A stretch of DNA of 55,550 nt. Origin: an uncultured Bacilli bacterium. Lineage in GTDB: Bacteria; Bacillota_I; Bacilli_A; RF39; UBA660. The stretch lies in NCBI GenBank assembly GCA_934096175.1, contig CAKOLG010000006.1, positions 1 through 55,550 on the forward strand, in the 5' to 3' direction. A program made the position numbers and the translations under genes. Of this stretch, positions 42,760 through 50,562 are shown piece by piece; position 1 is the stretch's first letter, and each line of letters opens with the position of its first letter. The notes under the pieces were generated by a model. The model had not been told where the DNA came from. It worked only from the letters and a program-made list of their open reading frames with translations, and did no database searches.

Positions 42760-42930
42760 TGAAAGCAATAGAATTTAGGTTTAAAAACCGCTTTGGTGAG
42801 TCATCAAAGAAAGTTAATTAAAGATTTATTAAATTATATTCATTTAATGTACCGCACAACTTCGTTGGCTGTTACGCGTTGCGTAACGAAGGTACATTTC
42901 ATTCATATAATATTTTTGGTATTGCTTTTA
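42760..42930 (+). ncRNA. Retron msr-msd non-coding RNA
   Basis: Terminal inverted repeats a1 (42760-42770, core AAAGCAATA) and a2 (42920-42930, core TATTGCTTT) enclose the element. G42771 directly follows a1 and is the candidate branching guanosine. The msr part has two stem-loops: GGTT/AACC (42778-42789) and CTTTGGTG/CATCAAAG (42791-42809, loop AGT). The msd part is a long hairpin: ATTATAT (42833-42839) with ATATAAT (42905-42911), AATGTACC (42846-42853) with GGTACATT (42891-42898), and an inner GTTACGC/GCGTAAC (42871-42887). All parts are in canonical order directly before a retron-type RT gene. Confidence 0.88.
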
Positions 42931-42942
42931 GGAGGTAATAAA

Positions 42943-43860
42943 ATGACTGATGATAGCAAAATTTTATTATCTTTTAATTTGCTTGAAAATGTTACAGAAA
43001 AAGAATATTTTAAATATTTATATTGTTTAAGTAATAATTATATAAATAATTATAAAATAATTAAAGTTAAAAAGAAAAACGGTAAAATGCGTACAATATA
43101 TGTACCAGCGTATGCTTTAAAAAAGGTGCAAAGAAAAATATTGCATAATGTTTTAGAAAAATATGAATTGTCAGTTTATGCGAAAGCTTATAGAAAAGGG
43201 ATTTCTTTAATTGATAATGCAAAAGGACATTTGAATAAAAAAGTTATTTTGAAATTAGATATTTATAAGTTTTTTGATAATATAAGTTTTGAAGAAGTCT
43301 ATGGTGTTTTTAGAAAGAAATATTCTAAAAATGTATCAGTATTATTAGCTAATTTATGTACTTATGCTGGATTTTTGCCTCAAGGAACGCCAACTGCTGC
43401 TTATTTATCTAATTTAGTATTAAAAGATTTTGATTACTTAGTTGGGCAATGGTGTGAGGAAAAAAATATTGTATTTACAAGATATTCTGATGATATGACT
43501 TTTTCTGGAGATTTTGATATAAAAGATCTTATAACTTTTTTGAAAAGTGCTTTAAGTAAATATGGTTTTAGATTAAATTATGATAAAATTTTTGTCATAG
43601 CGAAACATAAGAAACAAAAAGTAACTGGTTTAGTAGTTAACAAAAAGATTAATGTTGAAAAAGAGTACCGTAAGAAAATACGTCAAGAAATTTATTATAT
43701 TCAAAGGTTTGGTTTAAAAGACCATTTACGTATTTTGGGATTTAAGGATAAAGAAAAGTATTTAAATTCTTTAAGAGGGAGAATTAATTTTGTTTATTTT
43801 GTTACAAAATCGAAGGAATTTTTAGAATATAGAGATTATGTTAATAGGTTAAAAGGATAA
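42943..43860 (+). CDS. Retron reverse transcriptase
   Basis: 305 residues from ATG 42943, 7 nt after AGGAGG; upstream open frame runs through the msr-msd and is not coding. RT motifs: IYVPAYALKKVQRKIL (RT1, about 52-67), the retron-specific NAxxH motif as NAKGH (92-96), LDIYKFFDNI with catalytic Asp 106, LPQGTP (145-150), catalytic YSDD (181-184; most retrons have YADD), and the retron VTG motif (227-229). It would reverse transcribe the msd from the 2'-OH of the branching G. No second catalytic domain is fused, and no effector gene is adjacent. Confidence 0.95.
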   Translation: MTDDSKILLSFNLLENVTEKEYFKYLYCLSNNYINNYKIIKVKKKNGKMRTIYVPAYALKKVQRKILHNVLEKYELSVYAKAYRKGISLIDNAKGHLNKKVILKLDIYKFFDNISFEEVYGVFRKKYSKNVSVLLANLCTYAGFLPQGTPTAAYLSNLVLKDFDYLVGQWCEEKNIVFTRYSDDMTFSGDFDIKDLITFLKSALSKYGFRLNYDKIFVIAKHKKQKVTGLVVNKKINVEKEYRKKIRQEIYYIQRFGLKDHLRILGFKDKEKYLNSLRGRINFVYFVTKSKEFLEYRDYVNRLKG

Positions 43861-43921
43861 AATATGTAAATATCTTTTTAAGATTATATATGACAGAAAA
43901 ATAGGTTTAATATTAGAACAT

Positions 43922-43949
43922 AAAAAAATACCTTTAAAGGTATTTTTTT
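43922..43949. terminator. Bidirectional terminator between retron and ponA
   Basis: AAAAAAATACC (43922-43932) pairs with GGTATTTTTTT (43939-43949) around TTTAAA. The A/T arms give a T-tract on both strands, so it serves both the retron RT (+) and ponA (-). Confidence 0.85.
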
Positions 43950-46555
43950 TAGTCTAAGTTATTATCATTACCTGAGTTATTTGGATTACCAGTTGTATTA
44001 ACTGTAATTGTTAATCCGTTTGACATGTTGTTTTTAAAAATACTATATGCTGATTTTATAACAAAAGTATAACTGCCAGGGTTTGTAATTGGATATGTAT
44101 AGGTATTATTAGTTGTATAACCAAGTAATTGTAGACCATTAGCGGTATTTAGGTATATTTGGTATCCAAGTGTTCCAACGTTTGCATTGTTGTATTCATA
44201 TCTTTTTTCAAGATATATAGAAGCAAATTGACCATAGTTATCATTAAAATAGTTTTGTAAATAATCTGTATTTATAGCGTTAGGAGTACTTATTTTATTC
44301 CAAGTTAGAGTAATTTCATTATTAGCAATAGATGATTTGCCATTTGTTGGTGCGTCTAATTTGGTGAATCTGTCAGATACTTCACTTGGTTCAGTTCCTT
44401 TTTTGAATAATTCCGTTGAAATTAAGTTACTGGGAGTGTATTCGGAGGGGAGTTCCGCTGGAGATGTGTCTTTTTCGTATTTGGCAGAAATAACACCACT
44501 TGGTTTTTGAAATTTTCTATTTGTTTTATATATTTTATTAGCAATTAATGCAGATATTTTTCTTCTTTCGATATCAGCTCTAACACCATCAGTATATGTG
44601 TCTTTTGATAATTTAGATGAATCTACACCGTACCAAAATGATATTACATAATCAGGTGAATAAGTTATAACCCAGTTATCTGCTGATGCGCTACTTGGAA
44701 CATTGTGTGATTTGTAAGTAGCGTCACTATATGTTGAAGTTCCGGTTTTACTGGCAATATCTGTTCCGCTAACGTTAATTTTACCACCAACACCATTATT
44801 AGTGGCTGTTATTAGCATGTCAGTTATCATATATGCTGTTTCAGAGCTCATTGCTTGATTTTTTTCATATTTATGTTCATATACTTCATCGGTTTGTTGG
44901 AAAATGACTTTAGTAAATGAATAAGGTTCTATGTAGTATCCGCCACGGGCGAATGTTCCATAAGCAGCTGACATATCTAGTGGACTTACTTCAAGACCAC
45001 CACCGATTGCATATGACTCGTATAAATTTGTATCGGTTACGTTGCCTGCTAGGTCATATTTATAATAATCAATACCACAGGCATTAACAAATTTTGCTAT
45101 TTTATTTTTATCAACGGCTTGGAATGCTTGAACTGCTGGAATGTTACGTGAAGTTGAAAGGGCAACACGCATAGTCATAGCACCTTTATAAGTTTTATCG
45201 GCATTAGTTAATTGTTGACCGTTAGAATAGGTCATTTTATTATCAAAGAATAGAGTACCTGTATTTCCATTATTATATTCAATAAATGGACCATAAGCGA
45301 ATATTGGTTTTGCTGTTGAACCTGGTTGAGTCTTCATATCTGTTGCATAACTGAAAAGTTTTTGGCCGATTTGTCTACCACCATTTACTGCTGAAATTGA
45401 TCCATCGTTAACATCAGTGATAGCTGCTCCAAATTGAATAAAGTCAGTTTTCATATAACTTTTTTGCCATTCATATCCTAATGAACCATCATTTAAGGCA
45501 ACCATTACGTCTTGGATTTGTGGATCCATTGTTGTGTAAATTACCATTGAAGTTTCATAAGGGTCAACACCTAATTTTTTATAAACTTCATCACAAACAA
45601 CATCAATGAATTGTTGGTATTTGTTAACTGATTCAAATGTTTGATCGACAATTAGTGATTCAACAGAGATGCTTTTAGCTTCTTCTGCTTGTTGTTCAGT
45701 TATGTAGCCATGTCTAACCATTAGATTTAAAACGGTAGAACGTCTTTGTTCAGCTAATTTTGTACTATAAAAAGGATTATATGTTGAAGGAGCATTAAAT
45801 ATACCAGCAATTAGAGATGCTTCTGCTAATGTTAAATCTTTAACTGATTTGCCAAAATATTTTTGAGAAGCTTGTTCAACACCGTATGTGTTTTGACCTA
45901 AGAATGGTTCATTTACATACATTTCAATAATTTCTTCTTTAGTATAATTTTTTTCTATTTTGAAAATAGAAATATAAATATCGTTAAATTTACGAATTAT
46001 TCCTTTAATTCCACTAGATTCAATTTTTCCGGTTGAATCGTCTTTGGAAAAGGCATTTTTGGCAACTTGCATTGTTAAAGTTGAAGCACCACCAGCACCG
46101 CTTTGGCCAGCAATTTGACCAAATGATGCTTTCATGAATCTGACAACATCGAAGCCGTTGTGTTGAAAAAATCTTGAATCTTCTGTGGCAACTATTGCAT
46201 CAACTAGAACTTCTGGCAAATCGTCATAAGTTACTAAATCTCTTTGCTCAGCACCTACTCGGGCGAACTCATTACCGTACTTATCTAAGAAAATTGATGC
46301 TTCTTGGCTATATAACCTGTCGGCATCGAATTCAGGAGCATTTAAAATTATGTAAGTACAGAATGATAATATGACAACCATCATTAAAATACCGAAGACC
46401 ATTAATAAACATAGTACAGTATTAAGAATTTTTCCGCGATTTTTTTTGTTTTTTTCTTTCTTTTCAGCATTTTTTTGAGCTGGAACATTTTTTGTTGTAG
46501 TCTTATTTCTTTTGCTTAAAACAAGAACTTTTTTTTCTTTATTTTCTTTAGGCAT
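43949..46555 (-). CDS. ponA: Class A penicillin-binding protein (PBP1A type)
   Basis: 868 residues. A basic cytoplasmic N-terminus (1-42) precedes a membrane helix (about 43-75). The GT51 glycosyltransferase has VATEDSRFFQHNGFD and GGASTLTMQVAKN. The transpeptidase has STAKP (active Ser), SRN and KTGT motifs, all intact. The last 150 residues after the transpeptidase include a fibronectin-III-like beta segment and an Asn/Gly-rich tail. It polymerises and cross-links peptidoglycan. It follows recU by 2 bp on the minus strand, as in Bacillus recU-ponA. Confidence 0.95.
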   Translation of the reverse strand: MPKENKEKKVLVLSKRNKTTTKNVPAQKNAEKKEKNKKNRGKILNTVLCLLMVFGILMMVVILSFCTYIILNAPEFDADRLYSQEASIFLDKYGNEFARVGAEQRDLVTYDDLPEVLVDAIVATEDSRFFQHNGFDVVRFMKASFGQIAGQSGAGGASTLTMQVAKNAFSKDDSTGKIESSGIKGIIRKFNDIYISIFKIEKNYTKEEIIEMYVNEPFLGQNTYGVEQASQKYFGKSVKDLTLAEASLIAGIFNAPSTYNPFYSTKLAEQRRSTVLNLMVRHGYITEQQAEEAKSISVESLIVDQTFESVNKYQQFIDVVCDEVYKKLGVDPYETSMVIYTTMDPQIQDVMVALNDGSLGYEWQKSYMKTDFIQFGAAITDVNDGSISAVNGGRQIGQKLFSYATDMKTQPGSTAKPIFAYGPFIEYNNGNTGTLFFDNKMTYSNGQQLTNADKTYKGAMTMRVALSTSRNIPAVQAFQAVDKNKIAKFVNACGIDYYKYDLAGNVTDTNLYESYAIGGGLEVSPLDMSAAYGTFARGGYYIEPYSFTKVIFQQTDEVYEHKYEKNQAMSSETAYMITDMLITATNNGVGGKINVSGTDIASKTGTSTYSDATYKSHNVPSSASADNWVITYSPDYVISFWYGVDSSKLSKDTYTDGVRADIERRKISALIANKIYKTNRKFQKPSGVISAKYEKDTSPAELPSEYTPSNLISTELFKKGTEPSEVSDRFTKLDAPTNGKSSIANNEITLTWNKISTPNAINTDYLQNYFNDNYGQFASIYLEKRYEYNNANVGTLGYQIYLNTANGLQLLGYTTNNTYTYPITNPGSYTFVIKSAYSIFKNNMSNGLTITVNTTGNPNNSGNDNNLD

Positions 46556-46557
46556 AT

Positions 46558-47121
46558 TTATTCTCCTTTAAAATATATTTTATCAATTATGTCTAGATAA
46601 TCTAAACTAGGTTGGTACGATTCTTTAATAATATAAGCTTTTTCTTTTATGTACTTATAACTGATTGATTTTCGGTTTTCGTGATCGATATAATTAATAT
46701 AGTCTTCACCAGTTAATAAATAATTAATGTTATTCATTTTTATTATCAAAAAGACAATACCACCATGTTTTAAGACGTTTCTTATATGTTTAGTTTGATG
46801 TTCATGGATATTAGAAAGAGGAAAGGCAGTTTTTTGTAGTGTTTCTTTAGCATCAAAATCAATATATTTTCCTTTATATAATCCATTGTAATCTAAAGTT
46901 GATTGCTCTTTAAAATAAGCTTTTTCAATAATTTTTTTATTGTTTTTATAGGATACGTCTACGACACCTATGGGAGTTGGTTTTTTATAAATAAGTGCAA
47001 TATCTTTTTTTAAATAATACTCGTTGCTTTGATTTATTAAGCTTTCTAGCTTCATACCTCTATTTTTATGTGAAACTTCGATTTTAGTATATTCTTTTTT
47101 TATATTATTAGGATATTGCAT
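46558..47121 (-). CDS. recU: Holliday junction resolvase RecU
   Basis: 187 residues from ATG 47121 (reading minus); an in-frame GTG at 47130 lies within the ribosome site. NRGMKLESLI, PIGVVDVSY, QSTLDYNGLYKGKYIDFDAKET (catalytic Asp/Glu/Lys) and FPLSNIHEHQ match the RecU family closely. It resolves recombination junctions and modulates RecA. First gene of the recU-ponA unit; divergent from the gpsB region. Confidence 0.94.
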   Translation of the reverse strand: MQYPNNIKKEYTKIEVSHKNRGMKLESLINQSNEYYLKKDIALIYKKPTPIGVVDVSYKNNKKIIEKAYFKEQSTLDYNGLYKGKYIDFDAKETLQKTAFPLSNIHEHQTKHIRNVLKHGGIVFLIIKMNNINYLLTGEDYINYIDHENRKSISYKYIKEKAYIIKESYQPSLDYLDIIDKIYFKGE

Positions 47122-47217
47122 TAAAACCACCCTTATAATTATACAATATTATCAAAATAAATAACAGTCTTAAAAAATAGTGTTTACAATAATATTTTTT
47201 CTATTTTTGTCTAATTT

Positions 47218-47240
47218 AATGAAAATAAATTTATTTCATT
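47218..47240. promoter_or_regulatory. Inverted repeat in the recU / small-ORF divergent gap
   Basis: AATGAAA (47218-47224) and TTTCATT (47234-47240) flank a central palindromic TAAATTTA (47226-47233), making a near-perfect 23-bp dyad. It lies between divergent genes and could be an operator; no regulator could be assigned. Confidence 0.45.
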
Positions 47241-47271
47241 ATAGGATAGTTTCGGGAAGGAATATAATATA

Positions 47272-47364
47272 ATGAGAACAGAAATTTTTATACAAGATTT
47301 AATAGATATGGTAAATGAAGCTAGTTTATTATTTGAGGAGAAATGTAGGAATCTTGACAAATAG
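47272..47364 (+). CDS. Candidate 30-residue small protein before gpsB
   Basis: ATG 47272 follows GGAAGG with an 8-nt spacer and reads 30 codons to TAG 47362-47364: MRTEIFIQDLIDMVNEASLL is the N-terminal part and CRNLDK the end. The peptide would be one amphipathic helix. The gpsB -35 hexamer lies in its last codons. No homologue recognised; it may be a real small protein, a leader peptide or chance. Confidence 0.4.
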   Translation: MRTEIFIQDLIDMVNEASLLFEEKCRNLDK

Positions 47365-47383
47365 ATGATATCGGCATTATAAT
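47354..47383 (+). promoter_or_regulatory. Promoter of gpsB
   Basis: Perfect TTGACA (47354-47359), 18-bp spacer, perfect TATAAT (47378-47383), 26 bp before the gpsB ATG. Confidence 0.8.
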
Positions 47384-47409
47384 ACTCTCATAAGAAGGGT
47401 GATTTATTT

Positions 47410-47742
47410 ATGTATAGTGAGAAGATAACTTTGACTCCACAAGAAATATTGGATAAGGAATTTAAAATAGATGCTAGAGGTTATAGGCCTCAAGAAGTTG
47501 ATAAGTTTTTAGATTTGGTTATCAATGATTATAATGAATTTATCACAGAAATTAAAAGTTTAAAAAAGGAATTAGCTTTTTTGAATGATGAAAATAATAA
47601 ATTAAAGAATGAACTTCGTCGTATAAAAGCTAATATAGAAGCTGCTGAAGGAACTGCTTCAGGAACGAGTGTTAGTAATGTAGACCTTCTTAGAAGATTA
47701 AGTCAACTTGAAAAAGTTGTCTATGGTAAAGATGAAAATTAA
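47410..47742 (+). CDS. gpsB: Cell division protein GpsB (DivIVA family)
   Basis: 110 residues. The N-terminal DivIVA/GpsB domain has LTPQEILDKEFKID-RGYRPQEVDKFLD, then a coiled coil (about 40-78), a Gly/Ser/Thr linker and a short C-terminal helix (DLLRRLSQLEKVVYG). GpsB guides penicillin-binding proteins between septal and side-wall growth and, in some species, is a kinase substrate. The PASTA kinase (prkC) and PBP1A (ponA) genes also lie in this window. Position directly before rnpB is conserved. Confidence 0.93.
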   Translation: MYSEKITLTPQEILDKEFKIDARGYRPQEVDKFLDLVINDYNEFITEIKSLKKELAFLNDENNKLKNELRRIKANIEAAEGTASGTSVSNVDLLRRLSQLEKVVYGKDEN

Positions 47743-47748
47743 ATATTT

Positions 47749-48102
47749 AAAATAAAATTGAGGTAAATGCTGCATTTTTATGCAGAGGAAAGTCCAAGCT
47801 CACACAATCTGTGATGATTGTAGTGTTCGCGCTAAGGGAAAAAATAACCTTAGGTAGTATTTTACTAACGGCTTTGAAATAGTCCTTTTAGGATTAAATT
47901 AGATATAAAAGTGCCAAAGAGACGAGGCTAAGAAGTAATTTTTAGAGTGGAACGTGGTAAACCCCGCGAGTGAGAAACCCAAATTTTGGTAGGGGAGTCT
48001 TTGCTAGAAATTAAGAACAATGCAAAGGACCGAAATATAGTAGGTAGATAAATATTTACCGCCCTTTTAGGGTACAGAACGTGGCTTATGAGATTTTATT
48101 TT
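47749..48102 (+). ncRNA. rnpB: RNase P RNA
   Basis: The conserved 5' core GAGGAAAGTCC occurs at 47786-47796 and the 3' core ACAGAACGTGGCTTAT at about 48074-48089. The P1 helix pairs AAAATAAAAT (from 47749) with ATTTTATTTT (48093-48102), which sets the ends. This catalytic RNA trims tRNA 5' leaders. A possible own promoter (TTGTCT 47717, TAAATA 47740, 17-bp spacer) lies within the gpsB 3' end, with start near 47752. Confidence 0.93.
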
Positions 48103-48133
48103 TTTTATTTAAATAGTAAAGGAGTGAATAATC

Positions 48134-48610
48134 TTGAATGAGATTGGCGAGTTACTTCGAACTACTCGAGAAGAAGCGGGAGTTAGTATCGAAGAGGCCA
48201 GTGGTGATTTAGAGATTAAGACGCAAATTTTAGAAAATATTGAAAATGGTAATATTGGATGTTTTAAAGATATATTTGCTTTGAAGGAATATATTTATAA
48301 TTACGCAAAGTATTTAGGATTGGAGCCAAATAAAATAATTGATAATTTTAATGAATATTTATTTGAATATACTTCGAAAATACCATTGGAAGATATTGAA
48401 AAAGCAATGAAAGAACAGCAAAAGGAAGATAGTCCAGAGATGAAAGTTGTTTCACCTTACACTACTTCTGTTAAAAAAGATAGTAATAAGTTTGTTACGA
48501 TTTTAATTATTGCTTTAGTTCTCTTAGTTATACTGGTATTATTATTAGGTTTTAGGCAAATTGCTGCTAATAATAAGACGACAAATATGATTAGTTATGT
48601 AAGTAGGTGA
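48134..48610 (+). CDS. RodZ/YmfM-like HTH membrane protein
   Basis: 158 residues starting at TTG 48134, 8 nt after GGAGTG; no ATG is in frame nearby. N-terminal HTH_25-type domain (IGELLRTTREEAGVSIEEAS; residues 1-70), charged linker, one membrane helix (about 120-142) and a very short extracellular tail. It is a short RodZ relative like B. subtilis YmfM, which lies before pgsA there too. RodZ links MreB to the membrane in cell shape control. It overlaps or abuts pgsA. Confidence 0.8.
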   Translation: MNEIGELLRTTREEAGVSIEEASGDLEIKTQILENIENGNIGCFKDIFALKEYIYNYAKYLGLEPNKIIDNFNEYLFEYTSKIPLEDIEKAMKEQQKEDSPEMKVVSPYTTSVKKDSNKFVTILIIALVLLVILVLLLGFRQIAANNKTTNMISYVSR

Positions 48611-48615
48611 TAAAA

Positions 48616-49248
48616 GTGGAAAAACACGAAAGTAGTAGGAAAAAAATGAATTTACCTAATAAAATAACTTGTTTAAGATTAGTTATTTCAGTATTGGTTT
48701 TAGCTATTTTATGTATGCCATGGAGTAATTTGCATGTAGAATTTCCCATTTATAATGTATTTGGGGTTGAAAATATAAATATAAAGTATATTATATGTGG
48801 TGTACTTTTTATGATTGGATCTATTACTGATTTTTTAGATGGTTATCTGGCCAGAAAAAATAATTTAGTAACGGATTTTGGAAAAGTTATGGATGCAATT
48901 GCCGATAAAGTGTTGGTTAATGGAGTTTTGATAATTTTAGCTTATGATAAAATGCTACCATTGATAGTACCTGTTATTATTATTACTCGTGATATTGTAG
49001 TTGATTCTATTAAGATGGCAAGTGGTAATAAGGGTAAGGTTGTTGCAGCGTCATGGCCAGGAAAAATTAAAACTATTTGTATGATGATTGGAGTAACTTT
49101 GGTGTTTTTCTATAATATTCCATTTGCATTTATTGGCGATGGTATAAGAATTGATTATTTATTTGTTTATATTGCAACAATAATGAGTATTGTATCAGCT
49201 TGTCAATATTATATAGCAAATAAGGATTTTATTTTTTCAGAAGTTTAA
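48616..49248 (+). CDS. pgsA: CDP-diacylglycerol--glycerol-3-phosphate phosphatidyltransferase
   Basis: About 210 residues. GTG 48616 lies 5 nt after AGGTGA; GTG 48607 falls within that site and ATG 48646 is a further option. The CDP-alcohol phosphotransferase motif DFLDGYLARKNNLVTDFGK plus MDAIADK is intact (DG-x2-AR-x8-G-x3-D-x3-D). It makes phosphatidylglycerophosphate, the phosphatidylglycerol precursor, in the membrane. Order ymfM-pgsA-(cinA)-recA-rny as in Bacillus, but cinA is absent here. Confidence 0.93.
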   Translation: MEKHESSRKKMNLPNKITCLRLVISVLVLAILCMPWSNLHVEFPIYNVFGVENINIKYIICGVLFMIGSITDFLDGYLARKNNLVTDFGKVMDAIADKVLVNGVLIILAYDKMLPLIVPVIIITRDIVVDSIKMASGNKGKVVAASWPGKIKTICMMIGVTLVFFYNIPFAFIGDGIRIDYLFVYIATIMSIVSACQYYIANKDFIFSEV

Positions 49249-49253
49249 AAAAG

Positions 49254-49291
49254 GGAATTTATTTTGATGAAAAGGATAAATTTCTTTTTTT
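49254..49291 (+). terminator. Intrinsic terminator after pgsA
   Basis: GGAATTTAT (49254-49262) pairs with ATAAATTTC (49276-49284) with one G-U pair, then seven T. Confidence 0.75.
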
Positions 49292-49310
49292 ATGGTAAAA
49301 ATAGCACACA

Positions 49311-49324
49311 AAAACAAATGTTCG
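49311..49324 (+). promoter_or_regulatory. Candidate LexA (SOS) box upstream of recA
   Basis: The site reads AAAACAAATGTTCG and matches 11 of 14 bases of the Bacillus LexA operator CGAACATATGTTCG, with the 3' half-site ATGTTCG complete. It lies 8 bp before the -35 of recA, a typical operator position. Confidence 0.6.
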
Positions 49325-49332
49325 AAAATGTG

Positions 49333-49360
49333 TTGACAAAATTGAGTTATTTATTATAAA
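49333..49360 (+). promoter_or_regulatory. Promoter of recA
   Basis: Perfect TTGACA (49333-49338), 16-bp spacer, TATAAA (49355-49360). Confidence 0.7.
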
Positions 49361-49390
49361 ATGAAATTGTTATTACAAGTAGGAGGAAAC

Positions 49391-50479
49391 ATGAAAACAG
49401 TAATTAATGATAATAAAGATAAGGATAAAGTATTAGAACAAGTTTTAGCAGATATAGAAAAGCAATTTGGTAAAGGTTCAATAATGAAATTGGGTAGTGA
49501 TGCTCATATGAATGTTGAAGCAACGTCATCTGGTTCTATTACTTTGGATGTGGCGTTGGGGGTTGGCGGATACCCTAAAGGAAGAATAGTGGAAATTTAC
49601 GGCCCAGAATCTTCTGGTAAGACAACTTTTGCTTTACATGCTATTGCGGAAGTACAAAAAAATGGTGGAAGAGCAGCATTTATAGATGCAGAGCATGCTT
49701 TAGACCCTGTTTATGCTAAAAATTTGGGTGTAGATATTAATGAATTATTATTATCTCAACCAGATACTGGAGAGCAAGCTTTAGAAATATGTGAGGCATT
49801 AGTTAGAAGTGAAGCTATTGATATAGTAGTTATTGACTCAGTAGCTGCTCTTGTGCCACAAGCAGAAATCGAGGGCGAAATGGGTGATGCACACGTTGGA
49901 CTTCAAGCACGTTTGATGAGTCAAGCATTGAGAAAGCTTTCTGGAACATTAAATAAGACGAAGACAACAGCCATTTTTATTAACCAATTACGTGAAAAAG
50001 TTGGCGTAATGTTTGGTAACCCAGAAACAACACCTGGTGGAAGAGCTTTAAAATTTTATTCTTCAATAAGATTAGAAGTTAGAAGAGCGGAACAAATTAA
50101 ACAAGGAGATTCTGTTATAGGAAATAAAACAAATATTAAAGTAGTAAAAAATAAAGTGGCACCTCCTTTTAAATCAGCAACTGTTGATATTATGTACGGT
50201 GAAGGTGTTAGTAGAGAAGGCGAAATTGTTGATTTGGCTTCAGAAATAAATGTTTTGGATAAGAGTGGTGCATGGTATTCTTATAATGGTGATAAAATTG
50301 GCCAAGGAAAAGAGAATGTAAAAGCTTATTTAAGAGAAAATTCAGATTTGAGAGATGAATTAGAATATAAAATTCGTGAACATTTTGGAATTTTAAATGG
50401 TATGAAAAAACCGACGTTTAAGAAAAATTCGTCTAAAGATGTTGAAATTGATCCAGTGACTGGAGAAGTTATAGAATAA
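49391..50479 (+). CDS. recA: Recombinase RecA
   Basis: 362 residues. ATG 49391 follows TAGGAGG; the upstream ATG 49361 lacks a site and overlaps the promoter. Walker A GPESSGKTT near 70-78, FIDAEHALDP near 96, DSVAALVPQAEIEGEMGD near 148, and NQLREKVGVMFGNPETTPGG near 198 are nearly invariant RecA segments. It drives strand exchange and, as filament, LexA self-cleavage. Monocistronic between its own promoter and a strong terminator. Confidence 0.98.
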   Translation: MKTVINDNKDKDKVLEQVLADIEKQFGKGSIMKLGSDAHMNVEATSSGSITLDVALGVGGYPKGRIVEIYGPESSGKTTFALHAIAEVQKNGGRAAFIDAEHALDPVYAKNLGVDINELLLSQPDTGEQALEICEALVRSEAIDIVVIDSVAALVPQAEIEGEMGDAHVGLQARLMSQALRKLSGTLNKTKTTAIFINQLREKVGVMFGNPETTPGGRALKFYSSIRLEVRRAEQIKQGDSVIGNKTNIKVVKNKVAPPFKSATVDIMYGEGVSREGEIVDLASEINVLDKSGAWYSYNGDKIGQGKENVKAYLRENSDLRDELEYKIREHFGILNGMKKPTFKKNSSKDVEIDPVTGEVIE

Positions 50480-50485
50480 TTATTT

Positions 50486-50516
50486 GGAAAGCATGTGTGG
50501 TATGCTTTCCTTTTTT
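50486..50516 (+). terminator. Intrinsic terminator after recA
   Basis: GGAAAGCAT (50486-50494) pairs with ATGCTTTCC (50502-50510), 7-nt loop, six T. Confidence 0.88.
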
Positions 50517-50562
50517 AATACTATATGTTAGAATATTTCACTGTTAAGAAGGGAAATTTTCT

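Noticed and set aside
42793..42942. Extension of the RT frame upstream of ATG 42943 (TTG-type start near 42793)
   Set aside because: The extra codons run through the msr-msd stem-loops, have no ribosome site and do not match RT N-termini; AGGAGG precedes ATG 42943.
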